Shown piece by piece: positions 9,297-20,947 of a stretch of DNA of 64,000 nt. The stretch's first letter is position 1, and the number at the start of each line of letters is the position of its first letter. The position numbers were made by a program, and so were the translations under genes. Below the pieces are notes generated by a model. It was not told the origin of the DNA, searched no databases, and saw only the letters and a program-made list of their open reading frames with translations. The stretch is from Arenibacter catalasegens (GTDB lineage Bacteria > Bacteroidota > Bacteroidia > Flavobacteriales > Flavobacteriaceae), in the NCBI RefSeq assembly GCF_002909235.1, contig NZ_PHQQ01000006.1, positions 143,515 to 207,514 on the forward strand, given 5' to 3'.

Positions 9297-10106
9297 ATGA
9301 ATGGCAAAAAGATATTGTTTGTATCTTCAGAATTAGTACCCTATCTACCAGAGAACGAAGTTTCCTTAATGTCTTATGAAACCCCAAGAATGGTCAGCAG
9401 TAATGGTGGCCAAATAAGGATTTTTATGCCGAGATTTGGGAATATAAATGAGCGTAGACATCAGTTGCACGAGGTTATTAGATTATCAGGTATGAATCTG
9501 GTAATCAACGATATGGATATGCCGTTGATAATAAAAGTGGCATCCATTCCTAGAGAACGTATTCAGGTTTATTTCATTGATAATGACGAATATTTTAAAA
9601 GGAAGGCAACTTTTACTGATGAGGACGGAAACGCTTTTGCGGACAATGATGAAAGGGCGATTTTTTTCGCCAAGGGTGTTGTAGAGACAGTTAAGAAGTT
9701 AAATTGGTCCCCAGATATTATTCATGTACATGGTTGGATGGCGTCTTTGCTTCCCCTTTATTTGAAAAAGTTATATGCCGATGAGCCTCTGTTTTCTGAA
9801 AGCAAAATTGTCATGTCCGTCTATGGACAAGGCTTCGATGGCGCGTTAGATAAAGACCTCATCAAAAAGATTGCGTTCGACGGTGTTTCTGAAGATAGTA
9901 TAGTGGCTTTGGCTGAGCCCAATTATAATAATTTGTTAAAAGTAGCTGTGGATTATGCCGATGCTGTTATTTTAGCGGCCGCAGATATTCCAGCTGATTT
10001 GGAAGACTACATATCCAAGCTCGAAAAACCTGTTTTGCCCTTTGTTCCCTTACAGGAATTTGAGGAGGCTTACATGAATTTTTATAACACCAAAGTATTA
10101 AAATAA
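9297..10106 (+). CDS. Short glycogen/starch-synthase-like protein (GT5 N-terminal half only)
   Basis: The 269 residues align with the N-terminal catalytic half of glycogen/starch synthases: KILFVSSELVPY at the start, GGQIRIFMPRFG, and PDIIHVHGWMASLLPLYLKK near residue 140. Full synthases are about 470-550 residues and carry a second Rossmann domain, which is absent here. The KxGGL ADP-glucose motif normally found about 15 residues in is replaced by ENEVSLMSYET. Glycogen-synthase activity is therefore doubtful despite the usual annotation. The gene ends 5 nt before the DUF4270 lipoprotein gene, so the two are probably co-transcribed. Confidence 0.85.
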   Translation: MNGKKILFVSSELVPYLPENEVSLMSYETPRMVSSNGGQIRIFMPRFGNINERRHQLHEVIRLSGMNLVINDMDMPLIIKVASIPRERIQVYFIDNDEYFKRKATFTDEDGNAFADNDERAIFFAKGVVETVKKLNWSPDIIHVHGWMASLLPLYLKKLYADEPLFSESKIVMSVYGQGFDGALDKDLIKKIAFDGVSEDSIVALAEPNYNNLLKVAVDYADAVILAAADIPADLEDYISKLEKPVLPFVPLQEFEEAYMNFYNTKVLK

Positions 10107-10111
10107 TCTAA

Positions 10112-11947
10112 ATGAATTTACTGAACAGATTAAAATTACCTGCGGTTGCAGGTATATTGCTTGTTGTCATGGGGTCCTGTGAGGAGGATTTTACTACGAT
10201 TGGTAGTGGTGTGGTTGGTGGTGAACCATTTACTGCCAATAAGGCGGTTTATGATGTTTTTGCGTACAATAAAAAAATAGAGGCCGTTAGGACCAATAAA
10301 TTACCAGTTTATCAAATAGGTAATTTTAATGACCCGGTTTATGGAAAAACAGAAGCAAGTATAACTACTCAAGTGCAATTGTCGGCTACTTCCCCAATAT
10401 TCGGAGGATATTCGGCCCAGGTAGAAGAAGCTGCAGATACAGATTCCAGTACTCTTACCATCAAAGAGAATGAGACGGTAACTGATGTAATTCTGTTTAT
10501 TCCGTTTTTAACAAACCCCAAGGGAGATCGCGATTTGGACGGTGTTGCAGATATATTTGATGCGGATCCCGAAGATGCCAACAGCGATAGCGATGGGGAT
10601 ACCCTAACCGATATTCAGGAAAGATCCTTAGGTACCGATCCGCTAAACAAGGATACTGATGGCGATGGGATAAATGATAATTTGGATGATGATACGGCAG
10701 GGAATAGATTCCCCGTTAAATATGATCTGGATAGTATTTTTGATGCCGCGGGAAATATTCCGGAATCGTTTAATATTAAGGTGGAGAAGTCTACTTATTT
10801 CTTAAGGGATTTGGATCCCAATACCAATTTTCAGGAAGCACAGCAATATTATTCGTCCCAACAGTTCTCTCCTAGCTTTGTGTCGGACCTTATGTATGAA
10901 GGCCCAGTTGCAATTACGAATGTAGAACAATTGATTTTTCAGATAGATGACCCGGAAACGGAAGATGTGGATGAATCAGAGGAGGCTCCTACTCGAATTG
11001 CACCAGGTATAAGAGTTCAATTGAACTCTGCAATCTTTCAACAAAATATCCTTAATAAGGAAGGTTCCTCAGAGTTGTTGAGTCAGGCGAACTTTGTTGA
11101 GTTTTTTAGAGGTATTCATTTATCCGTTCCAGACGATGTTTTGGTGTTATTGGATTTGACCCGAGGCAATATTACCATAAATTATACGTATGATGCTGTA
11201 ACTAGTTCAACTGATGCCACAGTTGTTCAAAGAGAAAGGGAATATGTCCTAAATTTAATAGGGAGAGATAGCAATACTGGGGCAACCATAGGCAATGCCG
11301 TGAATACCTTTATAAATGAGGCCTATCCTGCCGAAATCACAAATGCCTTGGACAATGGCAGCAATGCTTCAAAAATTTACCTAAAAGGAGGGGCAGGTAG
11401 TTTTGCCCAGATTAAACTTTTTGACGACGTCAACGGGTATGAACTAATTAATCAGATCAAGAACCAAAATTGGATCATAAATGAGGCTAATTTGGTATTT
11501 TATGTGGATCGCAATACTTTGGATGCTGCAGGGAGTATTATTGAACCTTCAAAATTGTATCTGTATAAAGATAATACCAATAGGCCTGTATACAATCAAT
11601 TTCTAGAATCTGAAGCGGATTTTACCGCTGGTAACATTACCAACTATGGTGGTGGACTAAACAAGGTAAGCGGGAAAGGACAGAGTTATAAAATAAAGAT
11701 TACCAACTATATTAATGATCTTATAGTAAGGGATTCTACCAATGCTACGCTAAATCTGACATTGACATCGGACATTAGGATTAGCGCCACCGGAAAAGCC
11801 ATGTTGGCGAATAGTAAAGAGGGGGAAGTATCGGTCATGTCTTCTGTTAATCCTTTTGGGACAGTACTTTATGGAAGTAATAATGTGCCAAACGATCAGT
11901 TGGGTAAAAAATTAAAACTAGAGATTTTTTATACCAAGGCCAACTAA
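10112..11947 (+). CDS. DUF4270 lipoprotein with calcium-binding repeat insertion
   Basis: A 611-residue surface or periplasmic lipoprotein of the DUF4270 family: lipobox VVMGSC at the end of the signal peptide, then the family's start ([28 protein letters not shown]). At roughly residues 139-195 there is an acidic thrombospondin-type-3-like segment with repeated DxDxDG units ([27 protein letters not shown]) that should bind calcium. The C-terminal part is beta-rich. Function is unknown. It lies between the glycogen-synthase-like gene and glmS and ends before a strong terminator, so glmS has its own transcript or depends on read-through. Confidence 0.88.
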   Translation: MNLLNRLKLPAVAGILLVVMGSCEEDFTTIGSGVVGGEPFTANKAVYDVFAYNKKIEAVRTNKLPVYQIGNFNDPVYGKTEASITTQVQLSATSPIFGGYSAQVEEAADTDSSTLTIKENETVTDVILFIPFLTNPKGDRDLDGVADIFDADPEDANSDSDGDTLTDIQERSLGTDPLNKDTDGDGINDNLDDDTAGNRFPVKYDLDSIFDAAGNIPESFNIKVEKSTYFLRDLDPNTNFQEAQQYYSSQQFSPSFVSDLMYEGPVAITNVEQLIFQIDDPETEDVDESEEAPTRIAPGIRVQLNSAIFQQNILNKEGSSELLSQANFVEFFRGIHLSVPDDVLVLLDLTRGNITINYTYDAVTSSTDATVVQREREYVLNLIGRDSNTGATIGNAVNTFINEAYPAEITNALDNGSNASKIYLKGGAGSFAQIKLFDDVNGYELINQIKNQNWIINEANLVFYVDRNTLDAAGSIIEPSKLYLYKDNTNRPVYNQFLESEADFTAGNITNYGGGLNKVSGKGQSYKIKITNYINDLIVRDSTNATLNLTLTSDIRISATGKAMLANSKEGEVSVMSSVNPFGTVLYGSNNVPNDQLGKKLKLEIFYTKAN

Positions 11948-11998
11948 GGGCAAAAAAAGTACCATTCAAGGTAAATTTAGGTTAATTGTCTAAAAGAT

Positions 11999-12046
11999 AA
12001 AAGGTTTTATATAACAAGGTGTTAACTTTGTTATATAAAACCTTTT
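11999..12046 (+). terminator. Rho-independent terminator after the DUF4270 gene
   Basis: A 19-bp perfect stem (AAGGTTTTATATAACAA paired with its complement, extended by A-T pairs) encloses a 10-nt loop at 12018-12027 and runs into a T tract. It sits 51 nt after the DUF4270 stop and 28 nt before the glmS start. Confidence 0.85.
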
Positions 12047-12074
12047 TTAATTGCTAATCAATTAACGTTAAATT

Positions 12075-13922
12075 ATGTGTGGAATTGTAGGATATATTGG
12101 GCATAGGGACGCTTATCCCATTATTATAAAAGGACTTCAACGTTTAGAATACAGAGGCTATGATAGTGCTGGAATAGCATTATATGATGGCAATGATATA
12201 AATTTATCAAAGACAAAAGGGAAAGTAGAGGATTTAAAAAAGAAGGCCAAAAGTACTATTTCTTTGGAAGGTAAACTGGGAATCGGCCATACCAGATGGG
12301 CTACCCATGGTATACCCAATGACGTTAACTCTCATCCACATTATTCCAATTCAGGGGATTTGGTAATTATCCACAATGGAATTATAGAAAATTATGATTC
12401 CATAAAAAAGGAATTAACTAAAAGGGGCTATACATTTTCTTCGGACACAGATACGGAAGTATTGGTCAACCTTATAGAGGAAGTGAAGCGTAAGGAAGGA
12501 GTTAAGCTTGGTAAAGCCGTTCAAATTGCTTTGAACCAAGTTGTAGGGGCGTATGCCATTGCAGTTTTCGACAAGCAAAAACCAGATGAAATCGTTGTTG
12601 CCAAATTGGGCAGTCCATTGGCTATAGGCGTAGGGGAAAACGAATTTTTTATAGCTTCCGATGCATCACCTTTTATAGAATTTACCAACAATGCCATTTA
12701 CTTGGAGGATGAGGAAATGGCGGTACTTAGGTTGGGTAAGGAAATCAAATTGCGAAAAATAAAGGATGATGCTATTGCTTACCCATCAATTCAGGAATTA
12801 AAACTCAATCTTGAGGAGATTGAGAAGGGTGGTTTTGATCACTTTATGCTTAAAGAAATCTATGAACAACCAAGAGCTATTTTAGACACCTACCGGGGGC
12901 GCCTTTTGGCCAAGGAAGGAATTATTAAAATGGCGGGTATAGATGATAACCTGGAAAAATTTTTGAATGGCAATCGTATTATAATTGTAGCTTGTGGTAC
13001 CTCCTGGCACGCAGGACTGGTTGCCGAGTATATTTTTGAGGATCTGGCCAGGATACCTGTAGAAGTGGAATATGCCTCTGAATTCAGATATAGAAACCCG
13101 GTTATTACGGATAAGGATGTGCTTATTGCCATTTCTCAATCCGGAGAAACGGCGGATACCTTGGCGGCTATTAAATTGGCCAAGGAAAAGGGAGCTTTTG
13201 TATTTGGGGTATGTAATGTGGTGGGTTCTTCCATTGCAAGGGAAACAGATGCAGGGGCATATACCCATGCAGGTCCGGAAATTGGAGTAGCTTCAACCAA
13301 GGCATTTACGACACAAATTACAGTATTAACCCTATTGGCATTAAAATTGGCCAAGGAAAAGGGAGTTTTCAATAATACCCGCTTCCATGAGCATTTGACC
13401 GAATTGGAGAATATTCCCGCCAAGGTAGAAAAGGCGCTGCTTTCTAATCCACTGGTTGAAATAATAGCTGAGGTTTATAAAAATTCTACTAACTGCCTTT
13501 ATTTGGGAAGGGGCTATAACTTTCCAGTAGCTTTGGAAGGTGCTTTAAAATTAAAGGAAATAAGTTACATACATGCTGAGGGGTATCCTGCGGCAGAAAT
13601 GAAACATGGGCCAATTGCTCTAATAGATGAGCATATGCCAGTTGTAGTAATTGCAACCAATAAGGGCCATTATGAAAAAGTAGTAAGTAATATACAGGAA
13701 ATTAAATCTAGAAAAGGTAAAATTATTGCTGTGGTAACGGAAGGGGATGAGCAAGTAAGGGATTTGGCGGACCATGTTATTGAAATTCCTGAGACTTTGG
13801 AAAGTTTAACACCCTTATTGACTACTATTCCGTTGCAATTGTTGTCCTATCATATTGCGGTAATGAGAGGTTGTAATGTAGATCAGCCCCGTAATTTGGC
13901 AAAATCGGTTACGGTGGAGTAA
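12075..13922 (+). CDS. glmS: Glutamine--fructose-6-phosphate aminotransferase (isomerizing)
   Basis: The 615-residue enzyme makes glucosamine-6-phosphate from fructose-6-phosphate and glutamine, the entry step to UDP-GlcNAc for peptidoglycan and LPS. The N-terminal class-II glutamine amidotransferase domain begins with the nucleophile Cys2 (MCGIVGYIG), with HTRWATHG and HNGIIENY. Two SIS sugar-isomerase domains follow, with CGTSWHAG, SQSGETADT, and the C-terminal DQPRNLAKSVTVE. Length is normal. The start is fixed by Cys2. No glmS ribozyme-like leader is evident in the 28 nt between the upstream terminator and the start. Confidence 0.98.
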   Translation: MCGIVGYIGHRDAYPIIIKGLQRLEYRGYDSAGIALYDGNDINLSKTKGKVEDLKKKAKSTISLEGKLGIGHTRWATHGIPNDVNSHPHYSNSGDLVIIHNGIIENYDSIKKELTKRGYTFSSDTDTEVLVNLIEEVKRKEGVKLGKAVQIALNQVVGAYAIAVFDKQKPDEIVVAKLGSPLAIGVGENEFFIASDASPFIEFTNNAIYLEDEEMAVLRLGKEIKLRKIKDDAIAYPSIQELKLNLEEIEKGGFDHFMLKEIYEQPRAILDTYRGRLLAKEGIIKMAGIDDNLEKFLNGNRIIIVACGTSWHAGLVAEYIFEDLARIPVEVEYASEFRYRNPVITDKDVLIAISQSGETADTLAAIKLAKEKGAFVFGVCNVVGSSIARETDAGAYTHAGPEIGVASTKAFTTQITVLTLLALKLAKEKGVFNNTRFHEHLTELENIPAKVEKALLSNPLVEIIAEVYKNSTNCLYLGRGYNFPVALEGALKLKEISYIHAEGYPAAEMKHGPIALIDEHMPVVVIATNKGHYEKVVSNIQEIKSRKGKIIAVVTEGDEQVRDLADHVIEIPETLESLTPLLTTIPLQLLSYHIAVMRGCNVDQPRNLAKSVTVE

Positions 13923-13944
13923 ATTCTTATTGTTTAAATTTATT

Positions 13945-14001
13945 TGACATCCATATATAGTGGTTCGTAAAGAATCAATATATATGGATGTCATTTTTTT
14001 T
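13945..14001 (+). terminator. Terminator after glmS
   Basis: GACATCCATATATA at 13946-13959 pairs perfectly with 13979-13992 (14 bp, loop about 19 nt), followed by AT and a run of T. It lies 23 nt past the glmS stop. Confidence 0.8.
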
Positions 14002-14168
14002 GGACCTATTTTTTGTCAATTTTTTACTAAAAACTGTTAAATTTTGAACAAAAAATACTATGCATGCATAATTTATTTGATTTTGGTATTGTTAATTTGA
14101 AAATTAGTGTATATTGGCAAATAGATGATATATTACCATTAACTAATACTAATTTAACTCAATTTTTT

Positions 14169-16928
14169 ATGAGATCAATTCTTCTATTATTCTTTTTCAT
14201 GTTTGGAATACTATCCTATTCACAGACGATTATAAAAGGAAATGTGGTGGACCAAAACAGCGTTCCCGTGCCTGGGACCAATATTGTAATTGCGGGCAAA
14301 GCAATTGGAACGGTAACGGATTTTGACGGGAATTTTGTATTGAACACTACTGAGAACCCCCCATTTACATTGAATATTACTAGTATCGGTTTTGAAGGTA
14401 CTACCACCAATATTACACAAAATAATCAAACTATTTCGGTTACTTTAAACGAGGAACAGACAAGTTTGGACGAGGTGGTAATTTCTGCTTCAAGGACTCC
14501 GGAGCGTGTTTTTGAATCTCCGGTTACGGTGGAACGTTTTGGAACGCAAGATATTAAAAATACTACAGCGGCAGATTTTTACGGCGGATTGGAAAATTTA
14601 AAAGGTGTAGATGTAAACACTAACAGTTTAACTTTTAAATCAGTAAACACTAGGGGTTTTGCGTCTTTTGCCAATACTCGATTTATGCAATTGGTTGATG
14701 GTATGGATAATTCAACTCCGGCCTTAAACTTTCCTATTGGAAACTTAGTAGGGATGGTAGAGACAGATGTGCTAAGTGTTGAATTACTTCCTGGGGCATC
14801 CTCCGCATTATATGGTGCCAATGCCTTTAACGGGATACTTTTTATGCGCAGTAAAAGCCCTTTTGATCATGAAGGAATTAGTGTCTCTATAAAAAGAGGT
14901 GTCACCTCTCAAGAGTCGGCAGGAACAAATCCGTATACTGATTTTGGTATTCGTGCAGCACATAAATTCTCCGATAAATTTGCTGGAAAAGTAAACTTTG
15001 GATATTTAAAAGGGACAGATTGGGCCGCAACTAGTGAGGTTGATAAATTCGATCCAACTAGAACAAGAGCTAATTATAACTATGATGGAATTAATATATA
15101 CGGAGATGAAGTTTCTACGAACATTAGATCTGCATCTGGTGTAGGAATTATTCCAGATGTAGAGGTAAGTAGAACGGGTTACAATGAGCGTGATTTAACC
15201 AACTATAACGCTGAAAGTATAAAAGCAGATTGGGGTTTATACTATCGTCCAATTGAAGACAACAGCCTAGAGCTTTCCTACGTGGGTAAAGTGGGTACTG
15301 GTTCTACTATTTATCAAGGAACAAACCGTTACAATATCAATGGTTTTTTTCAAGAGCAACATAAACTAGAAATTAAAAATGACAATTTCTTTTTAAGAGG
15401 ATATGTTGTAGGTGATAAAGCAGGGAACTCTTATGACATGGTGTTTACAGGGATTAACATTAACAGATCTTGGAAATCTGATGAAGACTGGTTTGGAGAT
15501 TATATAGCAACTTATGCTGGAATAGAATTGTCTGGTAATCCTTCTGGTTTAACAGATGATCAAAAGCATGATAAGGCGAGAGCCGTTGCAGATACGGGTC
15601 GTTACTTGCCAGGAACACCAGAATTCGAAGCTGCATTTAATAAAAGTATAAATGATCCTGATCTATCAACAGGTTCTAAATTTCAAGATGCCTCTAAATA
15701 TTACCATGCTGATGGTAATTATAACTTTAGTCATTTGATTGATATTGCTGAAATTCAAATTGGAGGCTCCTATAGAAAATACAGTTTAAATTCTGGCGGT
15801 ACAATATACACGGATACTGATGGTCCAATTGATTATTCTGAATATGGTATTTATACCCAAATTCAAAAAAAGATTGAACTTTCTGATGTGAAAAGCATAA
15901 AATTAACAGGATCAGCACGTTATGATAAATCAGAATTTTTTGATGGCTTCTTATCGCCACGTATTTCTGCTGGGTTCACACTTAATAGAAATCACAACAT
16001 TAGGGCTTCCGTGCAAACTGGATTTAGAAACCCAACCACACAAGATTTATTTATTGGATTAGATGCAGGTAGAGCAATTTTAGTTGGTTCCGCACCTGAT
16101 AATTTGAATCGTTATTCTGATACCTATGATGTAAGTTCAACTGGTCAATTGTCGGGCCAGCCTGAATCAGTAGTACAAACAGGAAGAGCAGCTTATGAAA
16201 ATGCCTATTCAGCGCAGTCGGTAGAGACTTTTAAGCTTACTGATAACGTGGCTGATTTAAAGGTTGCAAATCCGGATTTGGTAAAACCCGAACAGGTTAC
16301 CTCAATTGAGGTTGGGTATAGAGGAAAGATAGATAAACTAGTAGTTGATTTTAGTGCCTATTACAATAGTTATAAAGACTTCATTTCTCAAGAAGTTGTA
16401 GATGCACCTTATTATGGTGTTGCCGGTGATGGCAACCTCTCTGTAGACGCTATCAGAAACGATGATATACAACGTTATAGTGCATACACTAATACGGATG
16501 CCGATGTTAACTCTTACGGAGCTTCTATTGGTTTAGACATGAAGGTACTTGGTAATTTTGATTTAGGGGGTAGTTATACTTTTACAAAGTTGGATTTTGA
16601 TCGAGAAGCAAATCCTGATGTTATGTTGAATTTTAATACTCCAGAACATAAGTTTAAAGCCTCTTTTGGGAATGAAGAATTATTCAAAAATTTCGGCTTT
16701 AATCTAGCATACAGATTTAGTGATGATTATTTTTGGGAAGCCACTTTTGGCGAAGGTGTTGTGCCGGAATTCCATACACTTGATGCTCAAATTAGCTACA
16801 CTGTACCTAGCATCAAATCTTCCTTTAAGTTAGGTGGAACCAACATTACCGGAAAGGAGTATTTTACTGCCTTCGGAACAGGTTTTATTGGGTCTATGTA
16901 CTACCTATCTTGGACAATTAATAACTAA
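14169..16928 (+). CDS. TonB-dependent receptor with carboxypeptidase-like N-terminal domain
   Basis: A 919-residue outer-membrane receptor. The ATG at 14169 begins a good signal peptide (MRSILLLFFFMFGILSYSQ); the frame could open 35 codons earlier, but that stretch has no signal-like features. After the signal come a carboxypeptidase-D-regulatory-like domain (VVDQNSVPVPGTNIVI...TDFDGNF), a plug domain (DEVVISASRTPERVFESPVTVE; VELLPGASSALYGANAFNG) and a beta-barrel ending ...YYLSWTINN. It is followed 24 nt later by an SGNH hydrolase lipoprotein, suggesting that uptake and ester hydrolysis are coupled. The pair looks more A/T-rich than glmS and atpD by eye. Ligand unknown. Confidence 0.92.
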   Translation: MRSILLLFFFMFGILSYSQTIIKGNVVDQNSVPVPGTNIVIAGKAIGTVTDFDGNFVLNTTENPPFTLNITSIGFEGTTTNITQNNQTISVTLNEEQTSLDEVVISASRTPERVFESPVTVERFGTQDIKNTTAADFYGGLENLKGVDVNTNSLTFKSVNTRGFASFANTRFMQLVDGMDNSTPALNFPIGNLVGMVETDVLSVELLPGASSALYGANAFNGILFMRSKSPFDHEGISVSIKRGVTSQESAGTNPYTDFGIRAAHKFSDKFAGKVNFGYLKGTDWAATSEVDKFDPTRTRANYNYDGINIYGDEVSTNIRSASGVGIIPDVEVSRTGYNERDLTNYNAESIKADWGLYYRPIEDNSLELSYVGKVGTGSTIYQGTNRYNINGFFQEQHKLEIKNDNFFLRGYVVGDKAGNSYDMVFTGININRSWKSDEDWFGDYIATYAGIELSGNPSGLTDDQKHDKARAVADTGRYLPGTPEFEAAFNKSINDPDLSTGSKFQDASKYYHADGNYNFSHLIDIAEIQIGGSYRKYSLNSGGTIYTDTDGPIDYSEYGIYTQIQKKIELSDVKSIKLTGSARYDKSEFFDGFLSPRISAGFTLNRNHNIRASVQTGFRNPTTQDLFIGLDAGRAILVGSAPDNLNRYSDTYDVSSTGQLSGQPESVVQTGRAAYENAYSAQSVETFKLTDNVADLKVANPDLVKPEQVTSIEVGYRGKIDKLVVDFSAYYNSYKDFISQEVVDAPYYGVAGDGNLSVDAIRNDDIQRYSAYTNTDADVNSYGASIGLDMKVLGNFDLGGSYTFTKLDFDREANPDVMLNFNTPEHKFKASFGNEELFKNFGFNLAYRFSDDYFWEATFGEGVVPEFHTLDAQISYTVPSIKSSFKLGGTNITGKEYFTAFGTGFIGSMYYLSWTINN

Positions 16929-16952
16929 ACGAAAATCAAATCATAATTTGAC

Positions 16953-18680
16953 ATGAAAAATTTAAAATATATATTCTTAGCTTCTTCACTATTTTTATTT
17001 ACGAATTGTAGCGATCCTGAAGATGTAGATTTGAACCCTATTGTTGAAGAGGAGGCAAAACCTGCATTGACTGCTGGTTCTGCTAATTTTTCCAAATATG
17101 TAGCTATAGGAAATTCATTTACTGCTGGTTTCACTGATAATGCATTATTTATTGCATCACAGCAAAATTCTTTTCCTAATCTATTGTCACAAAAATTTTC
17201 ATTAGTTGGTGGCGGTAATTTTTCCCAACCATTAATGAATGATAATTTTGGAGGACTTTTATTAGGAGGAAGTCCTGTTTTACATCCATTAACTGGAAAA
17301 AATCTATTCGGTCCAAGACTCTATTTTTATAATGATTCCAATTCAGCATGCCCTGACTATACTGGGCCTGTTGTTCTTGGAATTGACCCTAATGATACCA
17401 ATACACAGGTCTCTAGTTCTACAACAGATTTTTTATTAAATAATCCAACAGGGCCATTTAATAACATGGGTGTTCCTGGTGCAAAAAGTTTTCATTTATT
17501 AGCTCCAGGTTATGGAAGTTTGGCAAATGTTCCATTAGGGTTGGCAAATCCTTATTTTGTAAGAATGGCTTCAGAATCTAGCGCTAGCGTTTTAGGAGAT
17601 GTTCTTGCACAATCACCAACCTTTTTTACACTTTGGGTTGGGATTAATGATGTTTTAGGTTATGCCCTTTCTGGCGGAGACGGATCTAGTGCGATCACCC
17701 CAATAGATGGAGCTCCGGGAGTTGGTTTCAATCAAACTTATGCTACCTTGATCGGAGCAGTAACGGCAGGTGGCGCACAAGGCGTTGTGGCAAATATTCC
17801 AGATGTAACAAGTATTCCACATTTTACGACGGTACCCTTTGATCCTTTAGACCCTAATGATGAATGTTTACAAGCATATACTAATCAAATACCAACTTTA
17901 AATGGGGTATTTGGTCAGTTGAATCAGGTGTTTGCTTTTTTGGAGAGTCAAGGAGTTCCAAACGCCACAGATCGACAAATTATTTTTTCAACAACTGAGG
18001 CAAGTGCGGTTGTGGTCAAAGATAAATCTTTAGATGATTTGTCGGCTCAAATTGCTGGAGTATTGAAGTTAAGTCCTGCGTTTCCTGCGTTTGTGCAATC
18101 ATTTGGTTTGCCAGTTGAAGCCGCACCAGTGGTAGCTGATCTTTTTGGTTTTATTTACGGACAAGCAAGGCAAGCTACAGCTGGCGATTTGTTTGTATTG
18201 CCCAGTTCATCTATTATTGGTACTGTAAACACCAGTTCAGTAGCATTTTTAATGTCCCAAGGACTATCTCAAGCATTGGCTGGGCAATTTTCAGTAGAAG
18301 GGGTGTCTTTACCATTAGCAGATAAATGGGTTTTACTACCAAGTGAACAAGCAGAGATAGCAACAGCAACAAGTGTGTTTAATGCAACTATCGCAGCAAG
18401 TGCTACTCAGGCAGGTTTGGGTTTGGTAGACGCTAATAGTTTAATGAATAAATTAGCTAATGGAGGATTTACTAGTGGTAATTTTATCTTAACGTCTGCA
18501 TTGGTTAGGGGTGGGGCATTTTCTTTAGATGGTGTTCATCCAACAGCTAGAGGATATGCTTTGATAGCTAATGAATTTATGAAAGCGATAGATGTTACTT
18601 ATGGTTCAAATTTTGAAGCATCAGGTTCTTTATTGGATATAGGTGCCTATCCAACAAATTATTCTTCAACGCTTCAATAA
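16953..18680 (+). CDS. SGNH/GDSL-family hydrolase lipoprotein
   Basis: A 575-residue lipoprotein (lipobox LFTNC, Cys19). It carries the SGNH blocks: block I AIGNSFTAGF with nucleophile Ser55, a block II Gly in GVPGAKSF, block III WVGINDVLG with the Asn, and block V DGVHPTARG with the catalytic Asp and His near the C-terminus. Such enzymes cleave ester bonds in lipids or acylated sugars; the substrate is unknown. The long insertion between blocks III and V makes it larger than typical 200-300-residue GDSL enzymes. It is co-directional with and 24 nt after the TonB receptor, and is probably exposed on the cell surface. Confidence 0.88.
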   Translation: MKNLKYIFLASSLFLFTNCSDPEDVDLNPIVEEEAKPALTAGSANFSKYVAIGNSFTAGFTDNALFIASQQNSFPNLLSQKFSLVGGGNFSQPLMNDNFGGLLLGGSPVLHPLTGKNLFGPRLYFYNDSNSACPDYTGPVVLGIDPNDTNTQVSSSTTDFLLNNPTGPFNNMGVPGAKSFHLLAPGYGSLANVPLGLANPYFVRMASESSASVLGDVLAQSPTFFTLWVGINDVLGYALSGGDGSSAITPIDGAPGVGFNQTYATLIGAVTAGGAQGVVANIPDVTSIPHFTTVPFDPLDPNDECLQAYTNQIPTLNGVFGQLNQVFAFLESQGVPNATDRQIIFSTTEASAVVVKDKSLDDLSAQIAGVLKLSPAFPAFVQSFGLPVEAAPVVADLFGFIYGQARQATAGDLFVLPSSSIIGTVNTSSVAFLMSQGLSQALAGQFSVEGVSLPLADKWVLLPSEQAEIATATSVFNATIAASATQAGLGLVDANSLMNKLANGGFTSGNFILTSALVRGGAFSLDGVHPTARGYALIANEFMKAIDVTYGSNFEASGSLLDIGAYPTNYSSTLQ

Positions 18681-18706
18681 AATGAAGTTAATTTAAACAG
18701 ATATAT

Positions 18707-18730
18707 AGCACCTTATTTAAGGTGCTTTTT
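18707..18730 (+). terminator. Terminator after the SGNH gene
   Basis: AGCACCTT/AAGGTGCT stem with a 4-nt loop and a following T5 run, 27 nt past the stop. The rest of the 335-nt gap before atpD (18681-19015) holds the atpD promoter candidate and nothing else recognisable. Confidence 0.8.
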
Positions 18731-18933
18731 AATGGAACTGATTTTAGTTTTTTATGTTTAAGTGAAAATTGGGCATTATTTGAAAGCTTTTATATGTTGT
18801 ATAGCATAAGCTAAGAAAGGAGAAAAAGGTAATAAAGTGGTGGAATGGGAAGATTTTTTAGCAAATGGAAAAAGTATACATCAGTTCTTCTATAAAAATC
18901 AAAAAAAACAATTTCTTTTTAAAATGGAAAACA

Positions 18934-18941
18934 TATCTTTG
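18934..18941 (+). promoter_or_regulatory. Candidate -7 box for atpD
   Basis: TATCTTTG matches TAnnTTTG. It is 75 nt before the atpD start, with a T-rich block (TTTCTTTTT) in the expected -33 region but no exact TTG. Confidence 0.5.
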
Positions 18942-18997
18942 CAGCCTTAAAAACAAAGCGACAATTGCATTGTTTTTATTTTAAATGATAACAGTAA

Positions 18998-20524
<1,527 letters not shown>

Positions 20525-20598
20525 ACCAGTAAACAGTGGACAGTTTTAGTTGGTAAGAACAACTTAATTGAATATTGAAAACCGAATACTTGAAAAAT

Positions 20599-20877
20599 AT
20601 GTATCTAGAAATTGTATCACCAGAGGCTACTTTATTTGCCGGAGAAGTTACCGCAGTAACAGTTCCTGGAATTGATGGTGAATTTCAAATGTTGGACAAT
20701 CACGCCCCTATTGTTTCCCTATTACAAGAAGGAAAGGTAAGGTTTAAAGGAAATATAGTGCTGGACGAAGCTTATGGAAATAAATTTTCCAAAGCTCCCA
20801 ATGGCGATACTATCCTTGAAATTAGTAGTGGTACTGTTGAAATGAAGAAAAATAAAGTTATTGTATTGGCAGATTAA
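20599..20877 (+). CDS. atpC: F0F1 ATP synthase subunit epsilon (N-terminal domain form)
   Basis: A 92-residue epsilon subunit, the part of the rotor stalk that contacts the c-ring. It has the family start MYLEIVSPEATLFAGEV, the conserved GEFQMLDNHAP and the final IEISSGTVEMKKNKVIVLAD-like strand. The long C-terminal helical hairpin of the E. coli protein is absent, as is common in Bacteroidota. The frame extends eight codons upstream to a TTG, but the ATG at 20599 gives the family's normal start. Confidence 0.95.
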   Translation: MYLEIVSPEATLFAGEVTAVTVPGIDGEFQMLDNHAPIVSLLQEGKVRFKGNIVLDEAYGNKFSKAPNGDTILEISSGTVEMKKNKVIVLAD

Positions 20878-20904
20878 CAAAGTTTAAAGCCTTTCACAAA
20901 TAAA

Positions 20905-20937
20905 CAAAAGCCATACAGAACGTATGGCTTTTGTCGT
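20905..20937 (+). terminator. Terminator after atpC
   Basis: CAAAAGCCATAC pairs with GTATGGCTTTTG (12 bp, loop AGAAC), followed by a T-rich stretch. It lies 28 nt past the atpC stop and directly before the next gene. Confidence 0.85.
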
Positions 20938-20947
20938 TTTATAGTAG

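Noticed and set aside
12048..12074. glmS ribozyme or other riboswitch upstream of glmS
   Set aside because: The leader between the upstream terminator and the start codon is only 28 nt and lacks any structure.
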